Part shown: positions 1-8,812 of the stretch, piece by piece
Layout: the number at the start of each line of letters is the position of its first letter
Position numbering within the stretch: position 1 is the stretch's first letter
Assembly (NCBI GenBank): GCA_041082245.1
Contig: JBDOIE010000034.1
Location: forward strand, 14,008-78,007
Reading direction: 5' to 3'
From: DAOTVY01 sp041082245
GTDB lineage: Bacteria > Chloroflexota > Chloroflexia > DTKN01
Length of the DNA: 64,000 nucleotides
The notes under the pieces: model-generated
The model's database searches: none
Told to the model about the DNA's origin: nothing
The model's input: the letters and a program-made list of their open reading frames with translations, nothing else
Program-made: the position numbers and the translations under genes

Positions 1-291
1 CTCGCGCCGGGCGAAGACGCCCATCTCGGCCATGGTGACCTCGGCGATGTAGTCACGCAGCGGGTCGTACCCCTCGGTCTGGCCGTACTGGAGCGCAACC
101 GGCCCCTGCTCACGAAGCACCGCGACACAGGCCTCGGCGACCTCGGCGCAGGGGAAGGTCTCTGACGCTGGCATACCCCCCGCGAAGGAGATGACCCCTG
201 GGCGCTGCACGACCTTGAACAGCTCCCGCACCGCGGATCCCCGCAGGCTGCGACCTCCTGCGGAAAGAAGCGATTCCCAATCGGTCGTCAC
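1..291 (-). CDS. PLP-dependent aminotransferase, class I/II (N-terminal part, runs off the window)
   Basis: Only the first ~97 codons are present; the gene continues past position 1. The visible N-terminus contains LRGSAVRELFKVVQRPGVIS followed by FAGGMPASETFP and a QYGQTEGYDPLR stretch. These are hallmarks of the 2-aminoadipate/LysN-like and MocR-related fold-type I aminotransferases, which use pyridoxal phosphate to move amino groups between amino acids and 2-oxo acids. The substrate cannot be told from this part and the PLP lysine lies outside the window. I chose the GTG at 289-291 because AAGGAGG lies 5 nt upstream (297-303); an in-frame ATG at 310-312 would put that ribosome site inside the gene. 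The gene is divergent from the MATE exporter gene. Confidence 0.8.
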   Translation of the reverse strand, partial: MTTDWESLLSAGGRSLRGSAVRELFKVVQRPGVISFAGGMPASETFPCAEVAEACVAVLREQGPVALQYGQTEGYDPLRDYIAEVTMAEMGVFARRE

Positions 292-358
292 GCGGACCTC
301 CTTGCCGGCCATCGCTGGCCGGATGCTTACGCCTCTACCTCGCCGGCTTGGCGCCCGG

Positions 359-388
359 ATTATACCGTGCGCACAGAGCAGGTGTCAA
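359..388 (-). promoter_or_regulatory. Sigma70-type promoter for the aminotransferase gene
   Basis: On the minus strand, a -35 TTGACA (383-388) and a -10 TATAAT (359-364) are separated by 18 nt. The start codon lies about 70 nt downstream. Confidence 0.7.
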
Positions 389-408
389 ACGGCCCAGTGT
401 GCCAGCGC

Positions 409-437
409 TTGCGTCGCCCGCATTCCTGGAGTATCAT
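409..437 (+). promoter_or_regulatory. Promoter for the MATE exporter gene
   Basis: TTGCGT (409-414) and TATCAT (432-437) are spaced by 17 nt, about 28 nt before the GTG start. This supports the short form of the protein, because longer upstream starts would precede transcription. Confidence 0.55.
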
Positions 438-464
438 ACCCGCGTCCGCCTTGAGGAGGGATCG

Positions 465-1829
465 GTGGGCTCTCGTCCTGTAGCTCTCGACCTGAGGCCC
501 GAACGGCTGACCCACACAATCGTGCGTCTGGCAGGCCCCGCAGTGGTGGAAAACCTGCTGGTCATGGCCGTTTTCTTCGCCGACACCCTGCTCATCGGGT
601 GGCTGCGCGATGATGTGGCGCTGGCTGCGGTCGGGCTGGCGAGCACACTGATGTTTGTGGCAAACGGCATCTTCGAAGCGCTTGCCGTGAGCGGGGTCGC
701 GCTGGTCGCCCGAGCCTGTGGAGAAGGAGACCGGGCGCGTGCCGAGCGCGCGGCCGGCCAGGCCTTGTTGCTTGCAGGGCTCGTCGCAGCGGCACTCCTT
801 GGGGTATTCTTCCCGCTGGCACCGACCTTCTTCCGCTGGCTCGGCGCCGAACCAGCTGTTGTGGCACAGGGGAGCCGCTACCTCCGCATTGTAATGAGCA
901 CGTCCCTTCTGAGCTTTCCTATGATGGTGGCCAACGGAGCCATGCGGGGGGCGGGAGATACACGCACCCCGATGTGGATCACCCTCGTGATGAACGGGTG
1001 GAACATCCTGCTCGCTGGGCTCCTGATCTTCGGCCCGGGTCCTCTCCCGGCCCTCGGGCTTGCCGGGGCCGGCTGGGCGACCGCAAGTGCCCGCGCACTC
1101 GGAGGGCTTCTGGCGCTCGCGGCCCTCTTCCGCGGCCGGACCGTGCTGCAACTGACCGCAGGGACGCTCTGGCCGCCAGATGGGTCATTTCTTGCGCGGA
1201 TCGTCCGGATCGCGCTCCCCAACCTCGGCGAGGCGATCGTCTCGCGCCTCGGCTACACGCTCTTCATGCGCATGGTGAGCGGCCTGGGGACGGTCGCTTT
1301 GGCGGCGCATCAGATCGCGCTCCGGGTGGAGTCGCTTTCGTTCATGCCGGGCTGGGGCCTGAGCGTCGCAGCAGCCACTCTCGCCGGTCAGGCGCTCGGC
1401 GCCGGCCAGGAAGACCTCGCAGAAAGAAGCATCCGGCGTACCTTGACACTGGCCACGGGTCTCATGGGAGCGATCGGGGTCGCCTTCGCGCTCTTCGGCC
1501 CACAGATCGTTTCCATCTTTGGCGCCACGGCCGGGGTGCTCGCCCTCGCCGGCACCGCCGTGCGGATCGCGGCAGCCGAACAGCCTTCTATCGCGGTGCA
1601 GATGGTGCTCTCCGGCGGGCTGCGCGGTGCAGGAGATACCCGTACACCGATGTGGGTCACGCTGTTCGGAACGGTATTCCTGAGGCTTGCGGTTGTTTAC
1701 CTTTTCGTGGTCGTGCTGCAGTGGGGGCTGCCAGGGGTCTGGTGGGGTACAGCGGTCGACTGGGCAGGAAGGGCGCTCCTGATCTGGGCCTTCTTCCGGC
1801 GAGGACGCTGGAAAAAAGTGCCCGTTTAG
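465..1829 (+). CDS. MATE family multidrug/metabolite exporter
   Basis: This 454-residue polytopic membrane protein has two homologous halves of about six membrane segments each. Each half contains an RGAGDTRTPMW motif (the second as GGLRGAGDTRTPMW), a typical internal repeat of MATE (MOP superfamily) exporters. MATE proteins expel cationic drugs or metabolites in exchange for Na+ or H+. The substrate is not predictable here. The reading frame is open further upstream, but the GTG at 465 has GAGGAGG 5 nt before it and lies just after a promoter, so it is the likely start. It converges on priA: its stop ends at 1829 and the priA stop begins at 1830. Confidence 0.88.
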   Translation: MGSRPVALDLRPERLTHTIVRLAGPAVVENLLVMAVFFADTLLIGWLRDDVALAAVGLASTLMFVANGIFEALAVSGVALVARACGEGDRARAERAAGQALLLAGLVAAALLGVFFPLAPTFFRWLGAEPAVVAQGSRYLRIVMSTSLLSFPMMVANGAMRGAGDTRTPMWITLVMNGWNILLAGLLIFGPGPLPALGLAGAGWATASARALGGLLALAALFRGRTVLQLTAGTLWPPDGSFLARIVRIALPNLGEAIVSRLGYTLFMRMVSGLGTVALAAHQIALRVESLSFMPGWGLSVAAATLAGQALGAGQEDLAERSIRRTLTLATGLMGAIGVAFALFGPQIVSIFGATAGVLALAGTAVRIAAAEQPSIAVQMVLSGGLRGAGDTRTPMWVTLFGTVFLRLAVVYLFVVVLQWGLPGVWWGTAVDWAGRALLIWAFFRRGRWKKVPV

Positions 1830-4715
1830 TTATGTCAATACGTTTGCGGGGTCCACATCCACCGTCCATCCCGGTCCCAGCTCCAGGCCTGCCAGCAACG
1901 GATGCACCCTGGGGGCGAGGAGCAGTAACTGCCAGCGGTAGCGGCCACGGACACGCGGCACGAAGGCTGGCGCGGGGCCGATGAGCGTCGCGTGCCCGGC
2001 CGCTTCTGCCCGCCGCCGCAAACGGGCAGCCAGCCGTGTAGCTTCCTGCCTGCACGATCCTTCGTCCGGGTGTGCGTAGGTCAGGACCGCCAGCTGCCGC
2101 AGCGGCGGGTAGCCGTGCCGTTGTCGATAGGCGATCTCCTGGCGGAAAAAGCCCCGATAGTCCTGACGCGCGGCGGCCTGGATCGCGTAGTGATCGGGGT
2201 GGTAGGTCTGTATGATCGCCAGGCCGCGCTCCGCCCGCCGTCCCGCCCTCCCCACAACCTGGGTAAGAAGCTGAAAGGTGCGCTCCGCAGCCCTGAGGTC
2301 CGGAAGGTCCAGACCGGTATCGGCACTCACTACTCCGACCAGCGCGACGTGAGGAAGGTCAAGCCCTTTGGCGACCATCTGCGTCCCGACCAGGACGTCC
2401 GCGTTCCGCGAGGCAAACGCTTCCAGTGTCTCCTGGTAGCCGCGCAGGTCGCGCGTGGCGTCCCGGTCCCAGCGCAGCACTCGAGCATTGGGGAAGAAGG
2501 CGAGCACCTCGGCGACGACCCGCTCTGTCCCGGCTCCGAAGTAGCGAATGGTCGCGCTATGGCAAGCAGGGCAAAGGGACGGAGGCGCAGCCCTTCGTCC
2601 ACAACGATGGCACAGGAGCGTTCCCGAATCCGAGTGATAGACCAGCGCCACGTCGCACTGTGGGCAGCGCACCACGTGGCCGCAAGCCCGGCACATCACA
2701 AAGGTTGCCGTGCCCCGTCGGTTGAGGTAGAGGATTGCCTGTTCCCCGGCCTGCAGCACCTCCCGCAGGGCCCGCTGCAGGTCACGGCTGAAGATGCTAC
2801 GGTTTCCCGCGCGCAGTTCCTCGCGCATGTCGACCACCCGGACGCGCGGGAGCGAGGTCTCGGTGAGCGCGATCCGGGTACCACCGGGGCCCTCGCGGAC
2901 CCGGATGCGCTCGGGCAGCTCGAGCAGACGGAATGTTCCGCGTTGTGCACGCCAGTACGACTCGCAGGAAGGTGTAGCGCTTCCCAGGACGACCGTGCTC
3001 CCGGTCAGGCGCGCAAGGGCAAGGGCGACCTCCCGCGCATGGTAGCGCGGCGGCCGATCGTCCTGCTTGTAGGACGGGTCGTGTTCCTCGTCCACAACGA
3101 TCAGCCCCAGTCGGGGAAGCGGTGCAAAGATCGCCGAGCGCGCCCCGATCACTACGTCCACCTTGCCGTCCCGGATGCGCCGCCACTGGTCGTAGCGCTC
3201 CCCCGGAGAGAGCCCGCTGTGCTGTACGGCGATCCGCCCCGGAAAGCGTGCGGCAAAGCGCTGCACGACCTGGGCTGTGAGCGCGATCTCGGGCACCAGA
3301 ACGATCGCCTGGCGGCCTTCCCGCAGCACCCGGCCCAGGGCACGCAGATAGATTTCGGTCTTGCCGCTGCCCGTCACCCCGTGCAGGAGAAAGACCTGGT
3401 ACCCGCCCTTACTCAGTCCTTCGTACAGCGCCTGCCAGACGAGGCCCTGGCGGGTGGTGAGTACCGGCGGTGCTTCGGGCGGCTGTACCATAGCGGCCAG
3501 CGGATCGCGGTATCGCTCACGCACCTCGAACCGGCAGATGCCGGCGGCCACGAGCGCCTCCGCATCGCTACGCGAAGCTCCGGGGACGAGGCGTCCCAGC
3601 TCGCTCAGCGGGAGCGCGCGTTCCCCGCTTGCCCCCAGCGCGTCCAGGAGAGCGAGCCCCCGCTCGTCCGCAAGCGTGCGCCGGAGCGAGGCGGCCCGTT
3701 CGCGTGCCACCTCAGGCAGCACCGTCAGGCGAACGCGCGCCGGCTGCTTTTCCACGCGCACGAGCCCTTTTCGGGAAAGCGCGCGGAACGGCTCAAGCTC
3801 CCCACGCTCCCTCACCTCGAGCCGGCCCTCGGCTTCCAGCAGGGGCTCCACGGCAGGAACCGTCTGCCGCAGCGGGAGGAGGGCATCCAATCGCTCTGCC
3901 CACACCAGGTATTTGTCCGGCTCCAGCTGCACGAGCCCCGCTTTCTCCAGTCGCTTCAGCGCGCTCGCGGTGCCCTTGACTTCCCGGAGCAGCGACGCCC
4001 GATCGCGCTCCCCGGCAGGAGCGCGGGCAAGCGCCTCCAGGATGCGGGCAGAAACCGAATGCCTTCGGCCGGCCCACAACTCTGCCCTGTGCTGCATCAC
4101 CTCGGCTTCGGTACCGGAAAGCACCAGGAACGGTTCATAGTGGGGACGCACCAGGGGCTCCGCAATCCGCGTTTCGAGCTGGAGCCAGCCCTGTGTAGCG
4201 AGCCGCTGCAGCGAGCCCCGAACGCTCTTGCGTTCCAGCCTGCGACAGAGCTCGCGCTCTTCCATCTCCCCGCCCGCCGCACGCAACGCTTCGATCAGGT
4301 TGCGGGTCGCCGGGGCTACTCCTTCCAGCGCTCGCGAACGCCCCGCGTCGGTTAGCACTGCGACGCGATGCACACGGTACACCACCCCCGGCGGCAGCAT
4401 CGCGAACGCCGCTTCCGCGAGCGAGCAGAGATAGTACTGGGAGATCCATCTGGCCAGCCGCACCTGAACTTCCGTCAGGGCCGGTCTTTCCTCGAGGATG
4501 CCCGCAAGCGGCCGCGTGTCGAACTCCGGTGCCCTGTCGGAAAGGCCTACGACGATCCCGGGAAGCCGCGTCCGCCGAAAGGGGACCCAGACGAGCTGGC
4601 CCAGCGCGATTCGGGGCCGGAGCGCCTCAGGCACCGAGTAAGAAAAGGGGCCTGCCACTGCCCTCCCCTGACGCACCACGATGTCCGCGTACAGTTCACC
4701 TGGTCGCGTTTCCAT
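1830..4715 (-). CDS. priA: Primosomal protein N' (replication restart helicase PriA)
   Basis: PriA is a superfamily 2 helicase that recognises stalled forks and reloads the replisome. At 961 residues it is much longer than the ~730-residue enterobacterial protein. In order it has an N-terminal DNA-binding domain (YADIVVRQGRAVAGPFSYSV, residues 9-28) and an expanded winged-helix-like region (~100-410). A helicase core follows, with Walker A GVTGSGKTE (446-454) and a DEEH box. A zinc module with four Cys pairs (CRAC, CPQC, CHRC, CPAC) comes next, then the second helicase lobe. The extra length lies in the middle region. The gene lies 89 nt downstream of the HerA-like gene on the same strand and may be cotranscribed with it. 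No strong ribosome site precedes the ATG. Confidence 0.93.
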   Translation of the reverse strand: METRPGELYADIVVRQGRAVAGPFSYSVPEALRPRIALGQLVWVPFRRTRLPGIVVGLSDRAPEFDTRPLAGILEERPALTEVQVRLARWISQYYLCSLAEAAFAMLPPGVVYRVHRVAVLTDAGRSRALEGVAPATRNLIEALRAAGGEMEERELCRRLERKSVRGSLQRLATQGWLQLETRIAEPLVRPHYEPFLVLSGTEAEVMQHRAELWAGRRHSVSARILEALARAPAGERDRASLLREVKGTASALKRLEKAGLVQLEPDKYLVWAERLDALLPLRQTVPAVEPLLEAEGRLEVRERGELEPFRALSRKGLVRVEKQPARVRLTVLPEVARERAASLRRTLADERGLALLDALGASGERALPLSELGRLVPGASRSDAEALVAAGICRFEVRERYRDPLAAMVQPPEAPPVLTTRQGLVWQALYEGLSKGGYQVFLLHGVTGSGKTEIYLRALGRVLREGRQAIVLVPEIALTAQVVQRFAARFPGRIAVQHSGLSPGERYDQWRRIRDGKVDVVIGARSAIFAPLPRLGLIVVDEEHDPSYKQDDRPPRYHAREVALALARLTGSTVVLGSATPSCESYWRAQRGTFRLLELPERIRVREGPGGTRIALTETSLPRVRVVDMREELRAGNRSIFSRDLQRALREVLQAGEQAILYLNRRGTATFVMCRACGHVVRCPQCDVALVYHSDSGTLLCHRCGRRAAPPSLCPACHSATIRYFGAGTERVVAEVLAFFPNARVLRWDRDATRDLRGYQETLEAFASRNADVLVGTQMVAKGLDLPHVALVGVVSADTGLDLPDLRAAERTFQLLTQVVGRAGRRAERGLAIIQTYHPDHYAIQAAARQDYRGFFRQEIAYRQRHGYPPLRQLAVLTYAHPDEGSCRQEATRLAARLRRRAEAAGHATLIGPAPAFVPRVRGRYRWQLLLLAPRVHPLLAGLELGPGWTVDVDPANVLT

Positions 4716-4804
4716 AGGGATTGCCCAGCAGAAGCTGCCGCGCTTTCACGGCCCGTCCTCCGCGAGGAAGGCTATCTCGGGGTCCCAGGAACCGATCGGC
4801 AGGC

Positions 4805-6451
4805 TTACAGCCAATCCTCCTGCTCCCGGCTTTCGTGGGAGGCCTCCGGCTCCCTGGCGGCTCGAGCCGCTTCCGCGGCCTCCAGGAAGGCCCCCAGTTC
4901 CCGATACGACTCAGGAGTGCCGTATTCCCGCGTCTGCACCACAACGGGCATCGGGACCGCGTGCCCAAGGATGATCGCTTGCTTCTGCGTCTCCAGCCGC
5001 GCGAGTACCGAGCGCAAACGCGACGCGCCGGAAACCCCCGAGAGGATGGCCGAGACGTCCTTCTCGTCGTCCAGAAGGTAGGTGATGCGGGTCCCGATCT
5101 GGCTCATGACCTCGTCGTCGATGCTGCTGGGACGCTGGTCGACCACCAGCAGCGTTACGTTGTACTTGCGCATCTCCCGCGCGATCGTCCCGAACGCCGT
5201 CTGACCTGCCACCGCCGGCCCCAGGAACTTGTGAGCCTCTTCCACCGCGATCACGAGCGGACGCGGTTGCGGCCCTTGATTCCCCAGGGCCATTTCTGTC
5301 GCCTGGACATATTCCTCGTGGATGCGGCGCGTCAGCAGGTTGGCCACCAGCACGTACGCCGTGATGTCCTGATAGCTTCCAAACTCGAGGACCACGTGGG
5401 TTCCCTGGCGCAGGCATTCCAGGATGCGCGCGACCGAGTCGTCTGTCACTTCGCGCCGCAGGAACTCCAGCCGGCGCAGTCGGCCAAGTTTGCGGTGCAG
5501 CGCCTGCAGCGACCCGCCGTGCAGTCCGAACGCGGTGGCCAGTTCCTCCAGCGTGTCCGGCCCTTCCGCTTCGAGGAACTGGCGGAACCAACTCGGGCCC
5601 AGCCGCTGGCCCAGCCGGTGCACCGCATCGATCTGCGCCTGAGAGAGGTCCAGCGTCTCCCGCAGCATTTCGATGTCCTCGGGCGAAACCAGGTCGTAGG
5701 GAATTTCCACGCAGAAATCGTAGGGGACGTTACGCCGCTGCGACGAACGTGGATCCAGGGCAAAGATCGCCACCTTTTCCGGGAAGAGGCGCTTCAATCC
5801 CCAGGCTCGTCCGTAGCGTGGATCCTCGAACGTGCCTTCCCACCCGTATTCGTTATGCATATCGAAAATGAGGCTCACGGCGGCGCCTTGCCTTGCAATC
5901 CCGAGGAGCAGCAACCGGGTGAGGAAAGTCTTCCCCGTGCCCGACTTGCCAAAGACGCCGGTCGAGCGCTCCACCAAACGCGCAAGGTCCAGACAGACCG
6001 GCACAGCTTCCATGTCAACCGGGGTCCCGATCCTGAAATGTCGCTCGTCCTCCTGCCCGAAGACGGCGGCCACTTCATCGGGGCCGGCCGGATAGACCGG
6101 GGCAAAGTGGGCAGGCACGGTTTTCACAGGCTCCGGCGCCTCGAAAGCACTTGCCTCTCGCGGCAGGGTCAGCATCGGCACCACTTCCAGGAGCCCAAAG
6201 GTGCCGGTGCCCCGAACGACCTCGGCCACAAGCGGGTTCGAGATCGGCGGAGGAGTGCGCAGGAACTGGTCGTTCAGGATCCCCAGCCGCACATCGGTCA
6301 CCATGCCGAAAAAGCGATAGCGCTCCCCCTGGATCACCACGTAGTGGCCAACCGAGATCTCCTCCACGGAGACAGCCCCGTCCAGGCGTACCGTCAGTCC
6401 TTCGGTCAACGATCCGGAAGTCACGATTCCGAGGCGTCGAAACGTCTCCAT
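4805..6451 (-). CDS. HerA-like ATPase (DUF87/HAS-barrel, DNA translocase family)
   Basis: This 548-residue protein starts with a small beta-rich domain resembling the HAS barrel (residues ~1-95). A RecA/FtsK-like ATPase follows, with Walker A GKSGTGKT (168-175) and a Walker B-like VIAVEEAHKF. A late conserved DQRPSSIDDEVMSQIGTR segment is also present. In archaea HerA forms a hexameric translocase with NurA nuclease for end resection. Bacterial homologues like this one often lack NurA, and none is seen nearby. GGAGGAGGTGA precedes the ATG. A promoter at 6477-6505 drives it, and PriA lies immediately downstream, so a shared replication/repair transcript is plausible. Confidence 0.85.
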   Translation of the reverse strand: METFRRLGIVTSGSLTEGLTVRLDGAVSVEEISVGHYVVIQGERYRFFGMVTDVRLGILNDQFLRTPPPISNPLVAEVVRGTGTFGLLEVVPMLTLPREASAFEAPEPVKTVPAHFAPVYPAGPDEVAAVFGQEDERHFRIGTPVDMEAVPVCLDLARLVERSTGVFGKSGTGKTFLTRLLLLGIARQGAAVSLIFDMHNEYGWEGTFEDPRYGRAWGLKRLFPEKVAIFALDPRSSQRRNVPYDFCVEIPYDLVSPEDIEMLRETLDLSQAQIDAVHRLGQRLGPSWFRQFLEAEGPDTLEELATAFGLHGGSLQALHRKLGRLRRLEFLRREVTDDSVARILECLRQGTHVVLEFGSYQDITAYVLVANLLTRRIHEEYVQATEMALGNQGPQPRPLVIAVEEAHKFLGPAVAGQTAFGTIAREMRKYNVTLLVVDQRPSSIDDEVMSQIGTRITYLLDDEKDVSAILSGVSGASRLRSVLARLETQKQAIILGHAVPMPVVVQTREYGTPESYRELGAFLEAAEAARAAREPEASHESREQEDWL

Positions 6452-6476
6452 CTCTCACCTCCTCCTGCCGCCTGCG

Positions 6477-6505
6477 AGTATACCACGCCGCCCGGAAAGG
6501 GGCAA
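6477..6505 (-). promoter_or_regulatory. Promoter for the HerA-like/priA transcript
   Basis: On the minus strand, TTGCCC (6500-6505) and TATACT (6477-6482) are spaced by 17 nt. It lies back to back with the plus-strand promoter at 6512-6541. Confidence 0.6.
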
Positions 6506-6511
6506 CCGCAG

Positions 6512-6541
6512 TTGCGCCGATCTCCCCATCTGGTGTAGAAT
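6512..6541 (+). promoter_or_regulatory. Promoter for the small ORF and flippase-like gene
   Basis: TTGCGC (6512-6517) and TAGAAT (6536-6541) are spaced by 18 nt. The small reading frame begins about 33 nt downstream. Confidence 0.55.
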
Positions 6542-6573
6542 GCCCCTGCCAGTGAGCCGGAGAGGAGGCGAAG

Positions 6574-6732
6574 GTGCCAAAGTACACGTTCCGAAGGCGC
6601 GATGGTGGAAACGGTCCGTGTGAAGACCTTCTCGCGCGGTCCGAGGCGGCGCGCAGGGGACACGTTTCCGCTCCACGGGCCAGCTATGCCCACATCGGGC
6701 ACCCCTGGAGCGACGGTCGGAGGTCCGCGTGA
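6574..6732 (+). CDS. Small uncharacterised protein (52 aa), coupled to the downstream flippase-like gene
   Basis: I do not recognise this protein. It is a basic 52-residue frame beginning MPKYTFRRRDGG (GTG start) and ending WSDGRRSA, with no membrane segment or known motif. The case for translation rests on context. GAGAGGAGG lies 5 nt before the GTG, the start lies just after a promoter, and its TGA overlaps the GTG of the next gene in a GTGA arrangement typical of translational coupling. It may be a leader peptide rather than a functional protein. Confidence 0.45.
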   Translation: MPKYTFRRRDGGNGPCEDLLARSEAARRGHVSAPRASYAHIGHPWSDGRRSA

Positions 6733-7736
6733 TCCGATGGCAAGTGCTCCGCCGCCGCCTGCTCCTCTTCCTGGGGATCGGACTTCTGGTCTTTCTCGGC
6801 CTCGCGGTTTGGGGGGGCATCCGGGAGGTGTGGTGGTCCTTCCTTGGTTTTCGGTGGGCGCTGATGCCCCTTGCGCTCGGGTTCACCGCGTTGAACTACG
6901 TGCTGCGCTGGTGGAAATGGCACTATTACCTGCGGCACCTCGGGATCCGCGATGTGGGATGGTACGACAGCGCTCTCCTCTTTACTGCCGGCATGACGAT
7001 GGCCGTCACACCGGGGAAACTGGGTGAGGTGTTCAAATCCTACCTGCTCAAACGCCTCAATGGGACCCCAATTGCCGTCTCTGCGCCGATCGTAGTCGCG
7101 GAGCGGCTGACCGATGGCCTCGGGATGCTCATCATCGCCGGCGGTGCCGCAGGGGCGGCGATGTCCGGGTTCAGCGATCGCACCGCCCGGCTGTTTCTCG
7201 GTGTTGCCGTCGCTTTGCTGGGGGCGGCCGCGTTGCTCGTGTTTCTGGCACAGAAGCGCGACCTCGCGATGCGACTGCTGGCCGCAGGAGAACGCTTTCG
7301 CCCCGTACGCCGCGCGAGCCGCTCCCTGGCAGCGCTCTATGAGAGCACGTACCAGTTGCTGCAGTGGAAGCCGTTGCTCTGGATGACGCTGCAAAGTGCC
7401 CTCTCGTGGTTCGGAGAGTGTATTGCGGTGTACTATGTGCTGCACGGGCTCGGTGCCGCACCCGGGTGGGCCACCCTGTGGCAAGGCTCATTCGTGTTCG
7501 CAGCGGGGACGTTGCTGGGACTCGTCTCTTTCCTGCCCGGCGGCCTGCTCGTGACGGATGTCTCCTACGCCGGCCTGATCCACTCCCTGGCGCTGCTCGA
7601 TCGGGAAGGAGCCGCGACCGCCTCTTTCCTCATCCGCCTTTTCACGCTCTGGTTCGGTGTGAGTCTGGGGGTGCTGGCCCTGTTCCTCCTGGGCCGCCGC
7701 CTGGGCGGACTGGAAGACGAAGGCGAGCCGGCCTGA
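6729..7736 (+). CDS. Flippase-like membrane protein (lysylphosphatidylglycerol synthase TM-domain / UPF0104 family)
   Basis: This 335-residue integral membrane protein has about eight hydrophobic segments and the family signature MAVTPGKLGEVFKSYLLKR with VVAERLTDGLG. It resembles the membrane domain of MprF and the AglD-like flippase family, whose members are proposed to move lipids or lipid-linked molecules. The soluble synthase domain of MprF is absent, so lysyl-lipid synthesis is not implied. The GTG start overlaps the end of the preceding small frame. An independent promoter for sppA follows directly. Confidence 0.8.
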   Translation: MIRWQVLRRRLLLFLGIGLLVFLGLAVWGGIREVWWSFLGFRWALMPLALGFTALNYVLRWWKWHYYLRHLGIRDVGWYDSALLFTAGMTMAVTPGKLGEVFKSYLLKRLNGTPIAVSAPIVVAERLTDGLGMLIIAGGAAGAAMSGFSDRTARLFLGVAVALLGAAALLVFLAQKRDLAMRLLAAGERFRPVRRASRSLAALYESTYQLLQWKPLLWMTLQSALSWFGECIAVYYVLHGLGAAPGWATLWQGSFVFAAGTLLGLVSFLPGGLLVTDVSYAGLIHSLALLDREGAATASFLIRLFTLWFGVSLGVLALFLLGRRLGGLEDEGEPA

Positions 7737-7748
7737 GCGCGGGTGTGC

Positions 7749-7754
7749 TATAAT
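7749..7754 (+). promoter_or_regulatory. Extended -10 promoter for sppA
   Basis: TGTGCTATAAT places a perfect TATAAT at 7749-7754 with a TGn extension. No good -35 is visible. It lies 13 nt after the preceding stop and 64 nt before the sppA start. Confidence 0.6.
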
Positions 7755-7817
7755 CGTTCCGCACACGCAGGATCAGCGCGTTTGGATCGTCCCGCTGGCA
7801 CGCGGAGGAGGAGCGAG

Positions 7818-8777
7818 GTGAGTTCGCACAAACGCTTTCCCACATGGCTCTGGGGCATCATCGCGGGGCTGGTTGTGCTGGGGCTGCTTGCTGGTGTCTG
7901 CCTGTGGGCAGCCCTGGTCGCGCTCGGGACGAGCGCGCGAAGCGCCACTTTTCCCGGAGCTGGCCCGAAGATAGCGCTCGTGCGCGTGGAAGGGGTCATC
8001 GTCTCGGGACGGTACAGCCTGAGCGCTCTCTATTCCAATGTGGCACCCGCCGAGACGATCGTCGAGCAGCTGGATGCGGCCGCACGGGATGCATCCGTTG
8101 TCGCAGTGCTTCTTTATGTAAATAGCCCGGGCGGTGGAGTCGTGCCTTCCGACGAAATCTACCGCGCCGTTCAACGGGTGCGTGAGGCCGGGAAACCGGT
8201 GGTGGCGGCGATGGGGGATATGGCCGCTTCGGGCGGCTATTATGTCTCCGCCGGCGCCGACTATATCGTGGCCAACCCCCATACCACCACGGGCAGCATC
8301 GGTGTCATCATGACGATCCTGAACCTCCAGGGGCTCTACCAGAAACTGGGGGTAGAGCAGGAGGTCATCAAGAGCAACCGCTTCAAGGACCTGGGGTCCT
8401 CCACACGGCCACTCACCGAGGAAGAGCGTGCGATCCTCCAGGGACTTGTAGACGAGGCTTACCAGGCGTTCGTAGATGTCGTAGCGAAAGGCAGGAAACT
8501 GCCCGTGGAAAAGGTGCGCGAGCTGGCCGACGGGCGAGTCTACTCGGGCCAGCAGGCGAAGGAGATGGGCCTGGTCGACGAGCTCGGGGGACTGCCGGAG
8601 GCGCTGGATGCGGCCCGACGGCTGTCGGGAGCGGAGCGCGCGCGCCTCGTAGAACCGCCGGCCCCGTCTTTCCTGGAGGTGGCGCTTGGAGCGCTGCGGC
8701 CGGCCGGCACGCCCGACGTACAGCGGCTCCTCGGGCTCGACCAGCCGCTCTCCCTGCAGTACCTGTATCTCCCTTGA
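7818..8777 (+). CDS. sppA: Signal peptide peptidase SppA (S49 serine protease)
   Basis: This is the short (319-residue) form of SppA, a membrane-bound serine protease that degrades cleaved signal peptides. An N-terminal membrane helix (residues ~8-36) is followed by the S49 domain with the nucleophile in DMAASGGYY (Ser138) and the general base lysine in SNRFKDLGSS (Lys190). PHTTTGSIGVI lies between them. The GTG start has GGAGGAG just upstream. A longer in-frame start would fall inside the promoter and was rejected. A glycosyltransferase gene follows after 35 nt. Confidence 0.9.
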   Translation: MSSHKRFPTWLWGIIAGLVVLGLLAGVCLWAALVALGTSARSATFPGAGPKIALVRVEGVIVSGRYSLSALYSNVAPAETIVEQLDAAARDASVVAVLLYVNSPGGGVVPSDEIYRAVQRVREAGKPVVAAMGDMAASGGYYVSAGADYIVANPHTTTGSIGVIMTILNLQGLYQKLGVEQEVIKSNRFKDLGSSTRPLTEEERAILQGLVDEAYQAFVDVVAKGRKLPVEKVRELADGRVYSGQQAKEMGLVDELGGLPEALDAARRLSGAERARLVEPPAPSFLEVALGALRPAGTPDVQRLLGLDQPLSLQYLYLP

Positions 8778-8812
8778 CATGGGCTCGCGAGGGGGACAGG
8801 AAGGAGTCAGCA

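Noticed and set aside
348..464. Longer N-terminus for the MATE exporter
   Set aside because: The extra residues lack family resemblance and lie upstream of the promoter and ribosome site.
1992..4355. 787-codon frame antisense to priA
   Set aside because: Mirror of priA codon usage with Arg/Pro/His-rich low-complexity translation and no ribosome site.
4721..6538. 605-codon frame antisense to the HerA-like gene
   Set aside because: Shadow of a clear ATPase gene; no recognisable motif.
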